From the NCBI GenBank assembly GCA_903923395.1, contig CAIXXM010000085.1, positions 1-64,000 of the forward strand: 64,000 bases of DNA. The letters are read 5' to 3'. The notes below the pieces were generated by a model, which was not told the DNA's origin, searched no databases, and saw nothing but the letters and a program-made list of their open reading frames with translations. Shown here one piece after another: positions 9,177 to 18,193 of the stretch (its first letter is position 1; the number at the start of each line of letters is the position of its first letter). This stretch comes from an uncultured Acidobacteriia bacterium (GTDB lineage Bacteria > Acidobacteriota > Terriglobia > Bryobacterales > Bryobacteraceae). Both the position numbers and the translations under genes were made by a program.

Positions 9177-10765
9177 AGGCCTTTGCGAATCTCTTCACGG
9201 CTCTGGATGAGACAACGAAAACCAACGCCAAAGTGGAAGCGCTGGTGGCGTATTTCCGCGCGGTGCCCCCGGAAGATGCGGTCTGGGCGATGCACTTTCT
9301 AATTGGGCGGCGTCCCAGGCGCTTGATTGAAACGCGCAAGCTGGTGGAGTGGGCCACGGCGGAAGCGCAGGTGCCGGATTGGATCTTTGCGGATAGTTAC
9401 GCGGCCGTGGGCGACCTTGCGGAAACCATCGCGCTGTTATTGCCCGCGCCCTCGGAATCGAGTTCCCTGCCGTTGCATTACTGGATTGAAGAGCGCTTGC
9501 TGCCGCTGCGGCACTGGCCCGATGATGTCCGGCAAGCGGCATTACTTTCGGCCTGGCGCGAGATGGATGAAGCACAGCGCTTCGTCTGGAACAAACTCAT
9601 CACCGGGGAGTTCCGCGTGGGGGTCTCACAAAGCCTGGTGGTGCGCGCCATTGCGGAGGTTTCGGGATTATCGACTGAAGTGATCGCCCACCGGCTGATG
9701 GGAGACTGGCAACCGAATCCTGCGTTCTACGAAACGCTGCTCTCGAAAGATACGGATGATACCGATTCGAGCCGGCCTTATCCGTTCTTCCTGGCCTATC
9801 CGATGGAGGAGGAAGTTACAGCCCTCGGCAAGCCGGAGGATTGGCTGGTTGAGTGGAAATGGGATGGCATCCGCAGTCAGGTGATCCGGCGGAAGTGGAA
9901 TACCTATATCTGGTCGCGGGGCGAAGAACTGGTTACCGAGCGCTTCCCGGAACTGCAGGCGCTGGGTGCCATGCTGCCGGAAGGCACGGTGATCGACGGG
10001 GAAATCCTGCCGTGGAAAGACGGCCTGCCGTTACCTTTTTCGCAAATGCAGCGGCGTATTGGACGGAAAGTGCTGGGACCCAAGATACTGGCGGACGTGC
10101 CGGTCATCCTGCTCGCGTACGACCTGATGGAGTGGCAGGGAGTAGATATCCGGGAAAGCCCCCTCGAAGAGCGGCGGGCTTTGTTGACGGACTTAGTGGC
10201 TTCGCTGCAACATACCGGCCGTATACGGCTCTCAGAACCCGTGGCGTTCTGCACCTGGGAAGAGTTGAGCGCCCTGCGCAGCTTGTCACGCGAGAGGCGC
10301 GTGGAAGGTTTCATGTTGAAGCGGATGGGCTCCCCGTATCGGACCGGGCGGCGGCGCGGGGATTGGTGGAAGTGGAAGATCGAACCCTATTCCGTGGATT
10401 GTGTTTTGACCTACGCGCAGCCGGGCCATGGCCGCCGCGCCAGCGTCTTTACGGACTATACCTTCGGGATCTGGAAAGACGGCGAACTGGTTACTTTCGC
10501 GAAAGCTTACTCCGGACTAACTGACGCCGAGATCAACCGTGTGGATGCCTGGATCAAACGGAATACGCTGGAGCGCTTTGGGCCGGTGCGGCGGGTGAAA
10601 CCGGAACTCGTCTTTGAGCTGGCCTTCGAGGGGATTCAGCAGAGTTCCCGGCATAAATCTGGCCTTGCCGTGCGGTTCCCGCGCATCGCCCGCTGGCGCG
10701 AGGATAAACCCGCTGCTGAAGCGGATTCAATAGAGACCATACTGGGGTTGCTATGTTCGAAATGA
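9173..10765 (+). CDS. ATP-dependent DNA ligase
   Basis: 530 residues. An N-terminal helical DNA-binding domain occupies about 1-200. The nucleotidyltransferase domain follows with motif I EWKWDGIR (AMP-accepting K229), motif III VIDGEILPW, motif IV EGFMLKR and motif V WWKWKIEP, then an OB-fold ending in VRFPRIARWREDKP. It seals nicks in duplex DNA using ATP and is distinct from the essential NAD ligase. The 4-bp overlap with the exonuclease gene marks a repair pair. The Lhr helicase and PdeM phosphoesterase genes often found with this pair are not here. The last 13 bp overlap the thioesterase start. Confidence 0.93.
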   Translation: MKAFANLFTALDETTKTNAKVEALVAYFRAVPPEDAVWAMHFLIGRRPRRLIETRKLVEWATAEAQVPDWIFADSYAAVGDLAETIALLLPAPSESSSLPLHYWIEERLLPLRHWPDDVRQAALLSAWREMDEAQRFVWNKLITGEFRVGVSQSLVVRAIAEVSGLSTEVIAHRLMGDWQPNPAFYETLLSKDTDDTDSSRPYPFFLAYPMEEEVTALGKPEDWLVEWKWDGIRSQVIRRKWNTYIWSRGEELVTERFPELQALGAMLPEGTVIDGEILPWKDGLPLPFSQMQRRIGRKVLGPKILADVPVILLAYDLMEWQGVDIRESPLEERRALLTDLVASLQHTGRIRLSEPVAFCTWEELSALRSLSRERRVEGFMLKRMGSPYRTGRRRGDWWKWKIEPYSVDCVLTYAQPGHGRRASVFTDYTFGIWKDGELVTFAKAYSGLTDAEINRVDAWIKRNTLERFGPVRRVKPELVFELAFEGIQQSSRHKSGLAVRFPRIARWREDKPAAEADSIETILGLLCSK

Positions 10766-11142
10766 CAATTACGGCGGCACAGGAAGATACAGATCAACTG
10801 GGGCACGTGAATAACATCACTTATCTCCGGTGGGTGCAGGAGATCGCGATTGCCCACTGGAATGCCCTGGCGCCCGCAGAAGATATTGAAAAGCTGCTCT
10901 GGGTGGTGCTTCGGCATGAGATTGACTACAAGGCGCAAGCCTTCGCGGGGGATGTACTTACTGTGCGGACATGGGTGGGTGCCGCAGGCCGGTTGAAATT
11001 CGAACGCAATACGGAGATCCTGCGCGGCGGGAAGCTGCTCGCAAAGGCTTTGACCGTATGGTGCCCCATCGACCGTGCGACGGGGCGCCCCACGGCTCCC
11101 GGTGAGATCGTCCGGGCGCTGTTTTCAAACGCTAACGGGTAA
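10753..11142 (+). CDS. Acyl-CoA thioesterase, 4HBT hotdog fold
   Basis: 129 residues of single hotdog-domain length. The family motif is DTDQLGHVNNITYLRWVQE, with the catalytic aspartate-type residue and GHVNN loop typical of YbgC/FadM-like thioesterases, followed by HEIDYKAQAFAGDVLTVRTWV. It hydrolyses an acyl-CoA; the chain type is not predictable. The start lies inside the end of the ligase gene, and its 3' end overlaps the convergent hisA 3' end by 18 bp, leaving no room for a dedicated terminator. Confidence 0.85.
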   Translation: MFEMTITAAQEDTDQLGHVNNITYLRWVQEIAIAHWNALAPAEDIEKLLWVVLRHEIDYKAQAFAGDVLTVRTWVGAAGRLKFERNTEILRGGKLLAKALTVWCPIDRATGRPTAPGEIVRALFSNANG

Positions 11143-11829
11143 CTGCGCGAGTTCCGCCAGATCCAGGCGTCCGGTATAGATGGCCATGCCGACGGCCGCG
11201 TGGATCTTCATTGCATCGAGAGCGCGGATATCTTCGATGGTCGTCACGCCGCCAGCCGCGGTAATTTCATGCTGCGTGGCATTGCGCAAACGCTGGAACC
11301 AGCCCAGATCCGTTCCTTGCATCATGCCTTCCTTATCCACATAAGTGCAAAGGAAGCCGCCGCAGTAAGGTTCCAACTGGCTGACAACCTCTTCGGCGGT
11401 GAAGTTCATCGCCTGCCGCCAGCCTTTGACAACGATACGTCCGTCTTTGGAATCGAGCGCGATGATAATCTGCTCCCTGCCGACGGCGTCCGCGAGGGAT
11501 TGCAGAAATTCGAAGTTCGGACCGGCTTCCCCAAATGCGGAAGTCCCCACAATTACTTTGTGTGCGCCCTGCCGGAGCAATGTGCGGGCGCGCTCGACCG
11601 TGCGGACACCACCGCCGATCCTTGTCTTCGCCTTCGCTGCCACCAGTTCGACTAGTTCATCATTGAAACCCTTGCCAATCGCGGCATCGAGATCAATCAC
11701 CTGGATCTCTGGAAAGGCGCTGAACTTCCGCAGCATCTCTTCCGGGCTGTCCGCCTCCAAAGCCTTTTCCCGGCCCTGGACCAGTTGGACGACCTTGCCC
11801 TCCATCAAATCAATACACGGAATAATCAA
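11125..11829 (-). CDS. hisA: HisA, ProFAR isomerase
   Basis: 234 residues. The TIM-barrel signature opens with [18 protein letters not shown] and continues [15 protein letters not shown] and ITAAGGVTT. It isomerises ProFAR to PRFAR in histidine synthesis. The start is TTG in a TTGA overlap with the hisF stop, with AGGAAA upstream. It is the last gene of the his operon and overlaps the convergent thioesterase gene. Confidence 0.95.
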   Translation of the reverse strand: MIIPCIDLMEGKVVQLVQGREKALEADSPEEMLRKFSAFPEIQVIDLDAAIGKGFNDELVELVAAKAKTRIGGGVRTVERARTLLRQGAHKVIVGTSAFGEAGPNFEFLQSLADAVGREQIIIALDSKDGRIVVKGWRQAMNFTAEEVVSQLEPYCGGFLCTYVDKEGMMQGTDLGWFQRLRNATQHEITAAGGVTTIEDIRALDAMKIHAAVGMAIYTGRLDLAELAQLPVSV

Positions 11830-12590
11830 AGCGTTTTCCTAACCGGAATCCCTTCTTTGTCGAGATACTCTTTGAGATCGTTGACGGTATAAGTGCCGAA
11901 GTGGAAGATAGACGCGGCAAGTGCGGCATCGGCCTCCCCTTCCGTAAGAACGCGGACGAAATGTTCGGGTTGACCGGCACCGCCGGAGGCAATCACGGGG
12001 ATGCGGGTCGCCCGGGAAACTGCGCTGGTGAGGGCGCAATCGAAACCCGTTTGCACGCCGTCAGTATCCATCGAAGTAAGCAGGATCTCACCGGCCCCGA
12101 GTTCTTCGCCTTTGCGGGCCCACTCCACCACGTCCAGACCTTCATCATCCCGGCCGCCCCTGGTGTAAACATGCCAGCCGCCGCCTGCATGACGGCGCGC
12201 ATCAATGGCCAGCACAACAGCCTGGGCACCAAATTCGAGACTAAGTTCCGAGATCAATTCCGGTCGCCGGACAGCGGCGGTATTGACCGACACCTTATCT
12301 GCGCCGGACATGAGAATCAACCTCGCATCCGCAATGGACCGGATGCCGCCGCCAACCGCGAGCGGAATAAACACCTTGCGCGCGGTCTTTGCAACCACAT
12401 CGGCCATGGTGGCGCGGGCATCACTGGAAGCAGTGATATCCAGAAAGACCACTTCATCGGCACCCTGCTGGTTATACCGGTCAGCGAGTTCCACGGGGTC
12501 ACCGGCATCCCGCAGGTTCACAAAATTGACGCCTTTGACGACGCGGCCCGCGGTGACATCCAGACAGGGAATAATTCGTTTCGCCAGCAT
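11826..12590 (-). CDS. hisF: HisF, cyclase subunit of imidazole glycerol phosphate synthase
   Basis: 254 residues with the HisF signature [22 protein letters not shown], and the catalytic aspartates fall in CLDV and [14 protein letters not shown]. It uses ammonia from HisH to convert PRFAR to imidazole glycerol phosphate plus AICAR. It starts with ATG one base after the hisH stop and overlaps hisA by 4 bp. Normal length for the family. Confidence 0.96.
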   Translation of the reverse strand: MLAKRIIPCLDVTAGRVVKGVNFVNLRDAGDPVELADRYNQQGADEVVFLDITASSDARATMADVVAKTARKVFIPLAVGGGIRSIADARLILMSGADKVSVNTAAVRRPELISELSLEFGAQAVVLAIDARRHAGGGWHVYTRGGRDDEGLDVVEWARKGEELGAGEILLTSMDTDGVQTGFDCALTSAVSRATRIPVIASGGAGQPEHFVRVLTEGEADAALAASIFHFGTYTVNDLKEYLDKEGIPVRKTL

Positions 12591-12591
12591 C

Positions 12592-13185
12592 TTATAACCT
12601 CACAAAGTTGCGGACGATACCAAGACCAATCGCGCCTGACTTTTCCGGATGGCATTGCACGCCGAAGATATTCCCCGCCTCCAACACAGCGGTGTATGGC
12701 ATGGAATAACTGCAGACTGCCGCTGCCTGATCCACCACCGGCACATAGTAACTGTGGGCAAAATAGACATAGGGGCTCTCCGGCAGATCCGCCAGGAGCT
12801 TTGATTCCCGCACGCGCTGCAAATTGTTCCAGCCCATATGCGGTACGCGGAGATCATTGGGGAAACGGGTGACCGTACCGGGGAAGATACCAAGACCCCG
12901 CTCGCCGGGCGCTTCTTCGCTCGCTTCAAACAGGCCTTGCAGGCCGAGGCAGATCCCGAGGAAAGGCACACCGGCATGCAACCGCGCCACCAGAGTCTGG
13001 CGGACATCCATGTCATCCAACGCACGCAGCATTTGCCCGAAATGGCCAACACCGGGGAGGATAATCTTCTCTGCCGTCTCCAGACCCGCGCGGTCACGCA
13101 CCAGCTCGTAACCCGACCCAATCTCCTCCAGCGTGTTCTGCACGCTGCGGAGATTACCTGCCCCGTAATCGAAGATAGAAACCAC
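12592..13185 (-). CDS. hisH: HisH, glutaminase subunit of imidazole glycerol phosphate synthase
   Basis: 197 residues. Class-I glutamine amidotransferase with [11 protein letters not shown] at the N-terminus, nucleophile Cys in [10 protein letters not shown], and the His/Glu pair in VQCHPEKSG. It supplies ammonia to HisF. The GTG start directly follows the TAA of hisB with no spacer, consistent with coupled translation. Confidence 0.95.
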   Translation of the reverse strand: MVSIFDYGAGNLRSVQNTLEEIGSGYELVRDRAGLETAEKIILPGVGHFGQMLRALDDMDVRQTLVARLHAGVPFLGICLGLQGLFEASEEAPGERGLGIFPGTVTRFPNDLRVPHMGWNNLQRVRESKLLADLPESPYVYFAHSYYVPVVDQAAAVCSYSMPYTAVLEAGNIFGVQCHPEKSGAIGLGIVRNFVRL

Positions 13186-13776
13186 TTAGAGCAACCCCTT
13201 CGTGGAAGGCAACTGATCTTTCAACCGCTCATCGGTGGAGCAGGCATAGCGCATCGCCCGCGCCCAGCACTTGAAGATAGCTTCCAGCTTGTGGTGATTC
13301 GAGCGGCCATACAGGACCTTGGCATGGAAATTCGCTCCGGCATGCACGGTGAAGCCGTCGAAGAAATCATGCATCAGTTCGGACTGCAGATCGCCCACCA
13401 GACGGGTCTTGACCAGATCTTTGTACACCAGCGCCGGACGTCCGCCGAGATCCACAGCTACCACGGCGAGTGTCTCATACATCGGCAGAACAAAGTAACC
13501 CGCGCGGTTGATGCCCTTGCGGTCACCCAGTGCTTTGGCGAATAACTGGCCGATGACGATACCGACATCTTCCACCGTGTGGTGCTGATCGACATCCAGA
13601 TCACCCGTGGCCTTCAACTGGAGATCAAAGCCGCCATGTTTGGTGAACAGTTCCAGCATGTGGTCAAAGAAGCGGATGCCGGTGGATATCTCATACTGGC
13701 CCAGGCCCTCCAGAGTCAGAGAGCCTGAGATCTGCGTCTCCTTTGTGTCGCGTTGAATCTGAGCGGTTCTAGCCAA
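13186..13776 (-). CDS. hisB: HisB, imidazoleglycerol-phosphate dehydratase (monofunctional)
   Basis: 196 residues from a TTG at 13776, which is preceded by GGAGG and overlaps the HAD gene by 8 bp. The longer frame reaching 13935 runs inside the HAD gene and is not credible. Manganese-site histidines are present in [19 protein letters not shown] and [14 protein letters not shown]. It dehydrates imidazole glycerol phosphate to imidazole acetol phosphate. It lacks the N-terminal phosphatase domain of the enterobacterial bifunctional HisB, so another protein must supply the phosphatase. Confidence 0.93.
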   Translation of the reverse strand: MARTAQIQRDTKETQISGSLTLEGLGQYEISTGIRFFDHMLELFTKHGGFDLQLKATGDLDVDQHHTVEDVGIVIGQLFAKALGDRKGINRAGYFVLPMYETLAVVAVDLGGRPALVYKDLVKTRLVGDLQSELMHDFFDGFTVHAGANFHAKVLYGRSNHHKLEAIFKCWARAMRYACSTDERLKDQLPSTKGLL

Positions 13777-14440
13777 GCACGGCCTCCAGTGAATTAATAT
13801 CGTCCAGCACGGCGACGGCACCTTCCGCGCGCAGTAACTCCACCACCTCGGCATGACGGGGATTCGAGGGCGCGGCGATCCCGATGAAAGGAACACCCGC
13901 AGCTTTGCCAGCCCTGGCATCATCCACCGTGTCACCGATGTACCAGCACTTCTGATGCTCCACTGCCTGACGGATTTTGAAGATACCTTCGGGATGCGGT
14001 TTGGTTTGGGCCACCATATCCGCGCCGATGACGTGGGGAAAAAGACCAGGAGCGAAGCGGTTCGCGGTCAGCATGGCTTCGTCGTAGTAACGTCCCGTGA
14101 AGACGGCGAGATGATAGCTTTCCCGCAACCGTTCAAAGAGGCCGGGTTCCGCGACCCACTCTTCCTTCAGGATTAAGCCATTCGTACCATCGCCGAGAAA
14201 CAGCTCTTGGAAAGTATCCACAACCGCAGGAAAGGTGACACATATGCCGCGCTCCCGGATCATCTCATGAGAGAGCTTCCAGTCATCGTTATAACCACCG
14301 CGGTTCTTCCAGGTCTGTATCTCATCATTTCCCGGAGCATATCCGGTGTAATGTTGCACAGTGGCTTGAATCGCGGCGCGATAGGAAGCAGTCACTTCCA
14401 CCAGCACGCCATCCATGTCAAAGATAAGTAGATCTTTCAC
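13769..14440 (-). CDS. HAD-family phosphatase in his operon; candidate histidinol-phosphate phosphatase
   Basis: 223 residues of the HAD superfamily: motif [10 protein letters not shown] (D8, D10), a cap domain with [11 protein letters not shown], motif II VFTGRY, motif III lysine in QTKPHPEG and motif [14 protein letters not shown]. It sits between hisC and hisB, overlapping both (GTG start in GTGA with the hisC stop; its 3' end overlaps hisB). HisB here lacks a phosphatase domain and no PHP-type or IMPase-type HisN is present, so histidinol-phosphate dephosphorylation is the natural role by context. A related HAD substrate cannot be excluded from sequence alone. Confidence 0.8.
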   Translation of the reverse strand: MKDLLIFDMDGVLVEVTASYRAAIQATVQHYTGYAPGNDEIQTWKNRGGYNDDWKLSHEMIRERGICVTFPAVVDTFQELFLGDGTNGLILKEEWVAEPGLFERLRESYHLAVFTGRYYDEAMLTANRFAPGLFPHVIGADMVAQTKPHPEGIFKIRQAVEHQKCWYIGDTVDDARAGKAAGVPFIGIAAPSNPRHAEVVELLRAEGAVAVLDDINSLEAVLG

Positions 14441-15492
14441 CAGATACGCTCCAGTTCCTGCAGCACCGTTTGTGCCTGTTCGCGGGTCCCGACCGTGATC
14501 CGGACACCGCCCGGGATCTCATAACTGCGGTCGCGGACAAGGATGCCCTTGGCACGCAGCGCATCGCGAACTTCCAGAGCACGGTGTCCAAAATAGCCGA
14601 GTACGAAGTTTGCCGAACTATTGGCTGATTCTATGCCTTTGACCTGCAGGCCGGCTTTCAAGCAGCGCCTGGCTTCCAGGGCTTCCGCAACATAGTTAGC
14701 AACGTACCCTGTATCTGACACAGCGGCTTCGGCAGCCAGTGCGGCCAGGGCATTGACGCTGTAAGGCGATTGCGCCTTGTGCATCATACTCACGTTGCCG
14801 GACTGTGAGAAGAGACAGCCGAAGCGCATCGCGGCCATGCCGTAAACCTTGGAGAAAGTGCGGCTGACGAAGAGATTCGGATATTTCGCAAGCAAGGGCA
14901 AAGCCGTGATGCCGCAGAACTCGAAGTACGCCTCATCCACCAGAACCACGGCATGCTCTGCCTTCTTGAGGATCAACTCGATAGCATCCAGCCCGACCGA
15001 AGAGCCGGTTGGATTATTCGGATTCGAAATAAAGACAGCGCGGGTTGCCGGTTGGATCGCTTCAAGATACTGTTCGAGTGGAAAGTCACACTCGGGCGGA
15101 AGATAACTGACTTCCCTCACCTTCGCCCCGGCCAGTTCGGAATAGAACCGGTACATGGCATAGGAAGGCTTGGCGATCAAGACTTCCGTGCCGGCATCCA
15201 CATAGGTATTGACCAGAACCTGGATCGCCTCGTCTGTGCCATTCGTCAGCAGCATCTCCGCGGAATCGACGCCGAAGAACTGACTTAGCGTCTCTCTCAC
15301 GCGCGCATAGTCAGGATATACAGCCAGTGCTTCTGCCGAAAGCTGCTCACGCAGGAAGGCAATTACTTTGGGGGAAGCGCCGACCGTGTTCTCATTGAAG
15401 TCAAAGCGGGCCTTGCCCAAACGCCCACCAGTTGGCGGATGATAAGGCGCCATGTCGAGCACCGCTTTTCTTGGTTTGACCGGATCAGGCAA
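14437..15492 (-). CDS. hisC: HisC, histidinol-phosphate aminotransferase
   Basis: 351 residues from a TTG at 15492 that has GGAGG six bases upstream and overlaps the hisD stop by 8 bp. An upstream ATG at 15516 would extend it into hisD without a better ribosome site. Fold-type I PLP enzyme: RFDFNENTVGASP, TNGTDEAIQVLV, SNPNNPTGSSVG, DEAYFEFCG and the PLP lysine in SRTFSKVYGMAAMRFG. It transaminates imidazole acetol phosphate with glutamate. Confidence 0.93.
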   Translation of the reverse strand: MPDPVKPRKAVLDMAPYHPPTGGRLGKARFDFNENTVGASPKVIAFLREQLSAEALAVYPDYARVRETLSQFFGVDSAEMLLTNGTDEAIQVLVNTYVDAGTEVLIAKPSYAMYRFYSELAGAKVREVSYLPPECDFPLEQYLEAIQPATRAVFISNPNNPTGSSVGLDAIELILKKAEHAVVLVDEAYFEFCGITALPLLAKYPNLFVSRTFSKVYGMAAMRFGCLFSQSGNVSMMHKAQSPYSVNALAALAAEAAVSDTGYVANYVAEALEARRCLKAGLQVKGIESANSSANFVLGYFGHRALEVRDALRAKGILVRDRSYEIPGGVRITVGTREQAQTVLQELERIW

Positions 15493-16726
15493 GCCGCACC
15501 TCCACGGACCGCGCATGGGCTTCCAGACCTTCGGCCCGCGCCAGAGTTGTCACGGCCGGTGCGATTGCAGCCAAAGCATCGCGATCCAAATGCTGCACGG
15601 AGATCACCTTCACATAATCCGCCGCATTCAAACCGCCGCGAAGGCGGGCCACGCCGCTGGTGGGGAGTACGTGATTTGGACCGGAAGCGTAATCGCCGGC
15701 AGCTTCCGGGCTGTAGGGGCCAACAAAGATACTGCCTGCATGAATGATCTTCGGGATCAATTCTTCATGATGGATCGAGAGGTGTTCCGGTGCGAAGCGA
15801 TTGGAAATCTCTACGGCCTCATCGAGGCTCTTCACCAACACAATCGCGCTGTTCTTATCGATTGCCCTGCGCGCCACGGCTGCGGTCGTCAGGGTGGCTA
15901 ACTGCTTCTCGATTTCCTTTGCCACCTTGTTAGCGAGCCGCTTTGACGTTGTCAGCAGAATGGCACTGGCATCCGTATCATGTTCCGCCTGGGCCAACAT
16001 ATCGGCGGCAAGATAGGCAGGGTCACCATCGGCGGCGATGATCAGGATCTCTGTGGGCCCGGCGACGAAGTCGATACCGGTCTCTCCGGCAATCAGCTTC
16101 TTGGCAGCGGCAACATAGATATTTCCCGGGCCGACAATCCGGTCCGCCCGCGGCACAGTCTTGGTTCCATAAGCAAATGCGGCGACCGCTTGCGCCCCGC
16201 CCATGAGGAAAACATGATCCACGCCGAGGATATACGCCGTGCCGAAGACCTCATCCACCGGCTTGGGGCAGGCGACGCAGACATTCGGAACACCGGCCAC
16301 TTTCGCCGGCACCGTGGTCATAATCACGGTGGAAGGCAAAGGATATCTGCCCGCCGGGATATAACATCCCACCGTATCGAGAGGCCGCACCACCTGGCCT
16401 AACTTGCGCCCGGGACCGAACGGTGCTGTGTATTCTCTGGGTAACTGGCGTTCCGCATAGGCCCGCACGTTCGCGGCGGCCTGTTCTACTGCTGCGCGGA
16501 ACTGTGGCGTGAGACGTCCGGCCGCGGCGGCCAGTTCTTCATTGGGAACCCTGACGGTTTTGCGCTCCAGCCCGTCAAACTTTTTAGCGTATTCAAGCAG
16601 CCCCTTGTCCCCGCGCTTGCGCACGGCTTCCAGAATCGGACGCACCACCTCTTCCGCGTCAGATAACTTCGCGGCCCGCCGGGAAAGCACCTTTCCCATG
16701 TCCTTGGATTCCAGTATCCGGATCAT
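15485..16726 (-). CDS. hisD: HisD, histidinol dehydrogenase
   Basis: 413 residues from the ATG at 16726, 10 bp after the hisG stop; the in-frame ATG at 16783 lies within hisG and adds residues absent from the family. Typical motifs are GCYIPAGRYPLPSTV, VGPGNIYVAAAKK, GPTEILIIAADGDP, the zinc/catalytic stretch LAQAEHDTDASAILL, and FAPEHLSIHHEE. It performs the two NAD-dependent oxidations from histidinol to histidine. The C-terminal part GLNAADYVKVISVQ is intact. Confidence 0.94.
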   Translation of the reverse strand: MIRILESKDMGKVLSRRAAKLSDAEEVVRPILEAVRKRGDKGLLEYAKKFDGLERKTVRVPNEELAAAAGRLTPQFRAAVEQAAANVRAYAERQLPREYTAPFGPGRKLGQVVRPLDTVGCYIPAGRYPLPSTVIMTTVPAKVAGVPNVCVACPKPVDEVFGTAYILGVDHVFLMGGAQAVAAFAYGTKTVPRADRIVGPGNIYVAAAKKLIAGETGIDFVAGPTEILIIAADGDPAYLAADMLAQAEHDTDASAILLTTSKRLANKVAKEIEKQLATLTTAAVARRAIDKNSAIVLVKSLDEAVEISNRFAPEHLSIHHEELIPKIIHAGSIFVGPYSPEAAGDYASGPNHVLPTSGVARLRGGLNAADYVKVISVQHLDRDALAAIAPAVTTLARAEGLEAHARSVEVRLA

Positions 16727-16736
16727 AGCGGTGCCC

Positions 16737-17606
16737 TTAGAACACGATCTTATTGAGCGGATATTCCACAATGCCCTCGGCACCGGCTGCTTTCAGCCGC
16801 GGAATAATCATCCGGACTGTCGATTCATCAAGAATCGTATTTACAGCGAACCATTCCGGGTCACTCAGGGCAGATACCGTGGGCCCCTTCAACGAAGGCA
16901 GGACACCGATCACGTTCTGCAGCGAATCCCTGTGCACGTTCAGCATCAGGCCGACTTTGCCCAGCGCATTAATCGCGCCTTCGAGCAGCATCTTCAGGTC
17001 ATCGAGCTTCTGGCGCTTCCAGGGGTCCAACATCGACTGGTTATTGACGATCAACTGCGTGTTGGATTCGAGCACCGTCTCCACAATGCGCAACTTATTG
17101 GCGCGCAGCGAAGAACCGGTTTCCGTCACTTCCACGATGGCATCGGCCAGCACGGGCGGTTTCACTTCCGTGGCACCCCAGCTGAATTCCACCTTCGCAT
17201 TCACGCCGTTGCGTTCCAGATAGCGCTTGGTGGTGGCGACCAGTTCGGTTGCGATGATCTTGCCTTCCAGATCTTTCACAGACTGGATCGGGCCGCTCTC
17301 CGGCACGGCGAGCACCCAGCGGACCTTGCCGAAGCTTTGCTTGGCGTAGATCAGATCGGCGAAGGGGTGTACGTTCGCGCCCACCTCCTCCACCCAGTCG
17401 CGTCCGGTCAGGCCGGCATCGAGAATGCCATCTTCGACATAGCGGGCCATTTCCTGCGCGCGGATGAGCATGCACTCCATTTCCGGGTCATCGATCGCCG
17501 GAAAGTAAGATCGCGAGCTCGTGGTGATATTGAAACCTGCGCGGCGGAAGAGATCCACCGTGGCGTTTTCCAGACTGCCTTTGGGAATACCGAGTTTGAG
17601 CTTCAC
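16737..17606 (-). CDS. hisG: HisG, ATP phosphoribosyltransferase (long form)
   Basis: 289 residues. This is the long form with a C-terminal regulatory domain, so no HisZ partner is needed and histidine feedback inhibition is expected. Motifs include [42 protein letters not shown] and [16 protein letters not shown]. It condenses ATP and PRPP in the first committed step. It starts with GTG in a GTGA overlap with the hisI stop, with GGAGG upstream. Confidence 0.95.
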   Translation of the reverse strand: MKLKLGIPKGSLENATVDLFRRAGFNITTSSRSYFPAIDDPEMECMLIRAQEMARYVEDGILDAGLTGRDWVEEVGANVHPFADLIYAKQSFGKVRWVLAVPESGPIQSVKDLEGKIIATELVATTKRYLERNGVNAKVEFSWGATEVKPPVLADAIVEVTETGSSLRANKLRIVETVLESNTQLIVNNQSMLDPWKRQKLDDLKMLLEGAINALGKVGLMLNVHRDSLQNVIGVLPSLKGPTVSALSDPEWFAVNTILDESTVRMIIPRLKAAGAEGIVEYPLNKIVF

Positions 17607-17992
17607 TTTGCGCCTCCATAGACCGCTGCGGGGTCATACACACGTTCTTCGGAAACAGACCAGGTATCGCCTTCCAGACGGCGGAAGAAGCAACTCTGGT
17701 AGCCTTCGTGACAAACGCCGGGGCCCAGGGCTTCCACCTGAATCAGGACCGTATCGAGATCGCAGTCCGTTGAGATCTCTTTTACGACCAGCGTGTGACC
17801 GGAGGTTTCCCCTTTGGTCCACAGCTTGTTGCGCGTGCGGCTGTAAAAAGTCACATTGCCGGTGTCGCGGGTCTTTCGCCAGGCTTCTTCATTCATGAAG
17901 CCCACCATCAATACGCGGCCCGTCGCCGCATCCTGCACTACCGCCGGCAGCAGGCCGTCCAGTTTTTGAAAATCGAGTTCCATTGCTCCCAT
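17603..17992 (-). CDS. hisI: HisI, phosphoribosyl-AMP cyclohydrolase (monofunctional)
   Basis: 129 residues. Metal-site and signature residues lie in [39 protein letters not shown] and [12 protein letters not shown]. It opens the purine ring of PR-AMP. There is no C-terminal HisE (pyrophosphohydrolase) domain, and no hisE gene exists in the window, so that step must be encoded elsewhere. It is the first structural gene after the attenuator. The ATG at 17992 was kept; an ATG at 17983 is possible. Confidence 0.93.
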   Translation of the reverse strand: MGAMELDFQKLDGLLPAVVQDAATGRVLMVGFMNEEAWRKTRDTGNVTFYSRTRNKLWTKGETSGHTLVVKEISTDCDLDTVLIQVEALGPGVCHEGYQSCFFRRLEGDTWSVSEERVYDPAAVYGGAK

Positions 17993-18022
17993 CGCTACAC
18001 AGCTCGCCGCGAACCTGGCGGT

Positions 18023-18063
18023 TTTTCTAAAAGAAACGCCCGCCGTTCTGCGCGGCGGGCGTC
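18023..18063 (-). terminator. his operon attenuator terminator
   Basis: On the minus strand a perfect 10-bp stem ACGCCCGCCG / CGGCGGGCGT (18063-18054 and 18046-18037) with a 7-nt loop is followed by TTTCTTTTAG and more. It sits between the His-rich leader peptide and hisI, exactly where transcription attenuation terminators lie. Confidence 0.82.
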
Positions 18064-18157
18064 CTTTCGTTCTGGCTTATTGATTTCGGATTACGCCAGG
18101 ACCGCCCGCACACAATTCGCCCGGTGGTGGTGATGATGCAGATGCAACGGGCTGGCG
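18056..18157 (-). promoter_or_regulatory. his leader alternative structures (pause hairpin and antiterminator)
   Basis: Three mutually exclusive pairings are visible in the leader RNA. CGCCAG (18157-18152, before the His codons) pairs with CUGGCG (18099-18094, at the end of the leader peptide), a pause-type hairpin. GCGGGCGGUCC (18109-18099) pairs with GGACGCCCGC (18065-18056) over 10 bp with one bulged G, an antiterminator using the 5' arm of the terminator. The terminator stem itself is described separately. A ribosome stalled on the His codons would free the second segment and permit read-through. Confidence 0.7.
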
Positions 18158-18171
18158 GCGATCACTGCCAT
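18091..18171 (-). CDS. hisL: HisL, histidine operon leader peptide
   Basis: 26-codon open frame with ATG at 18171 and TAA at 18093-18091, preceded by TTGAGG. Codons 10-16 read His-Leu-His-His-His-His-His (18144-18124), i.e. six His codons in seven. It lies directly upstream of an attenuator terminator and hisI. Its translation should sense charged tRNA-His. It starts only 22 bp after the stop of the HtrA-like gene, so the promoter must lie within the end of that gene or transcription must enter from it. Confidence 0.87.
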   Translation of the reverse strand: MAVIAASPLHLHHHHHRANCVRAVLA

Positions 18172-18193
18172 AAACCTCAAGTTTACCAAGAGC

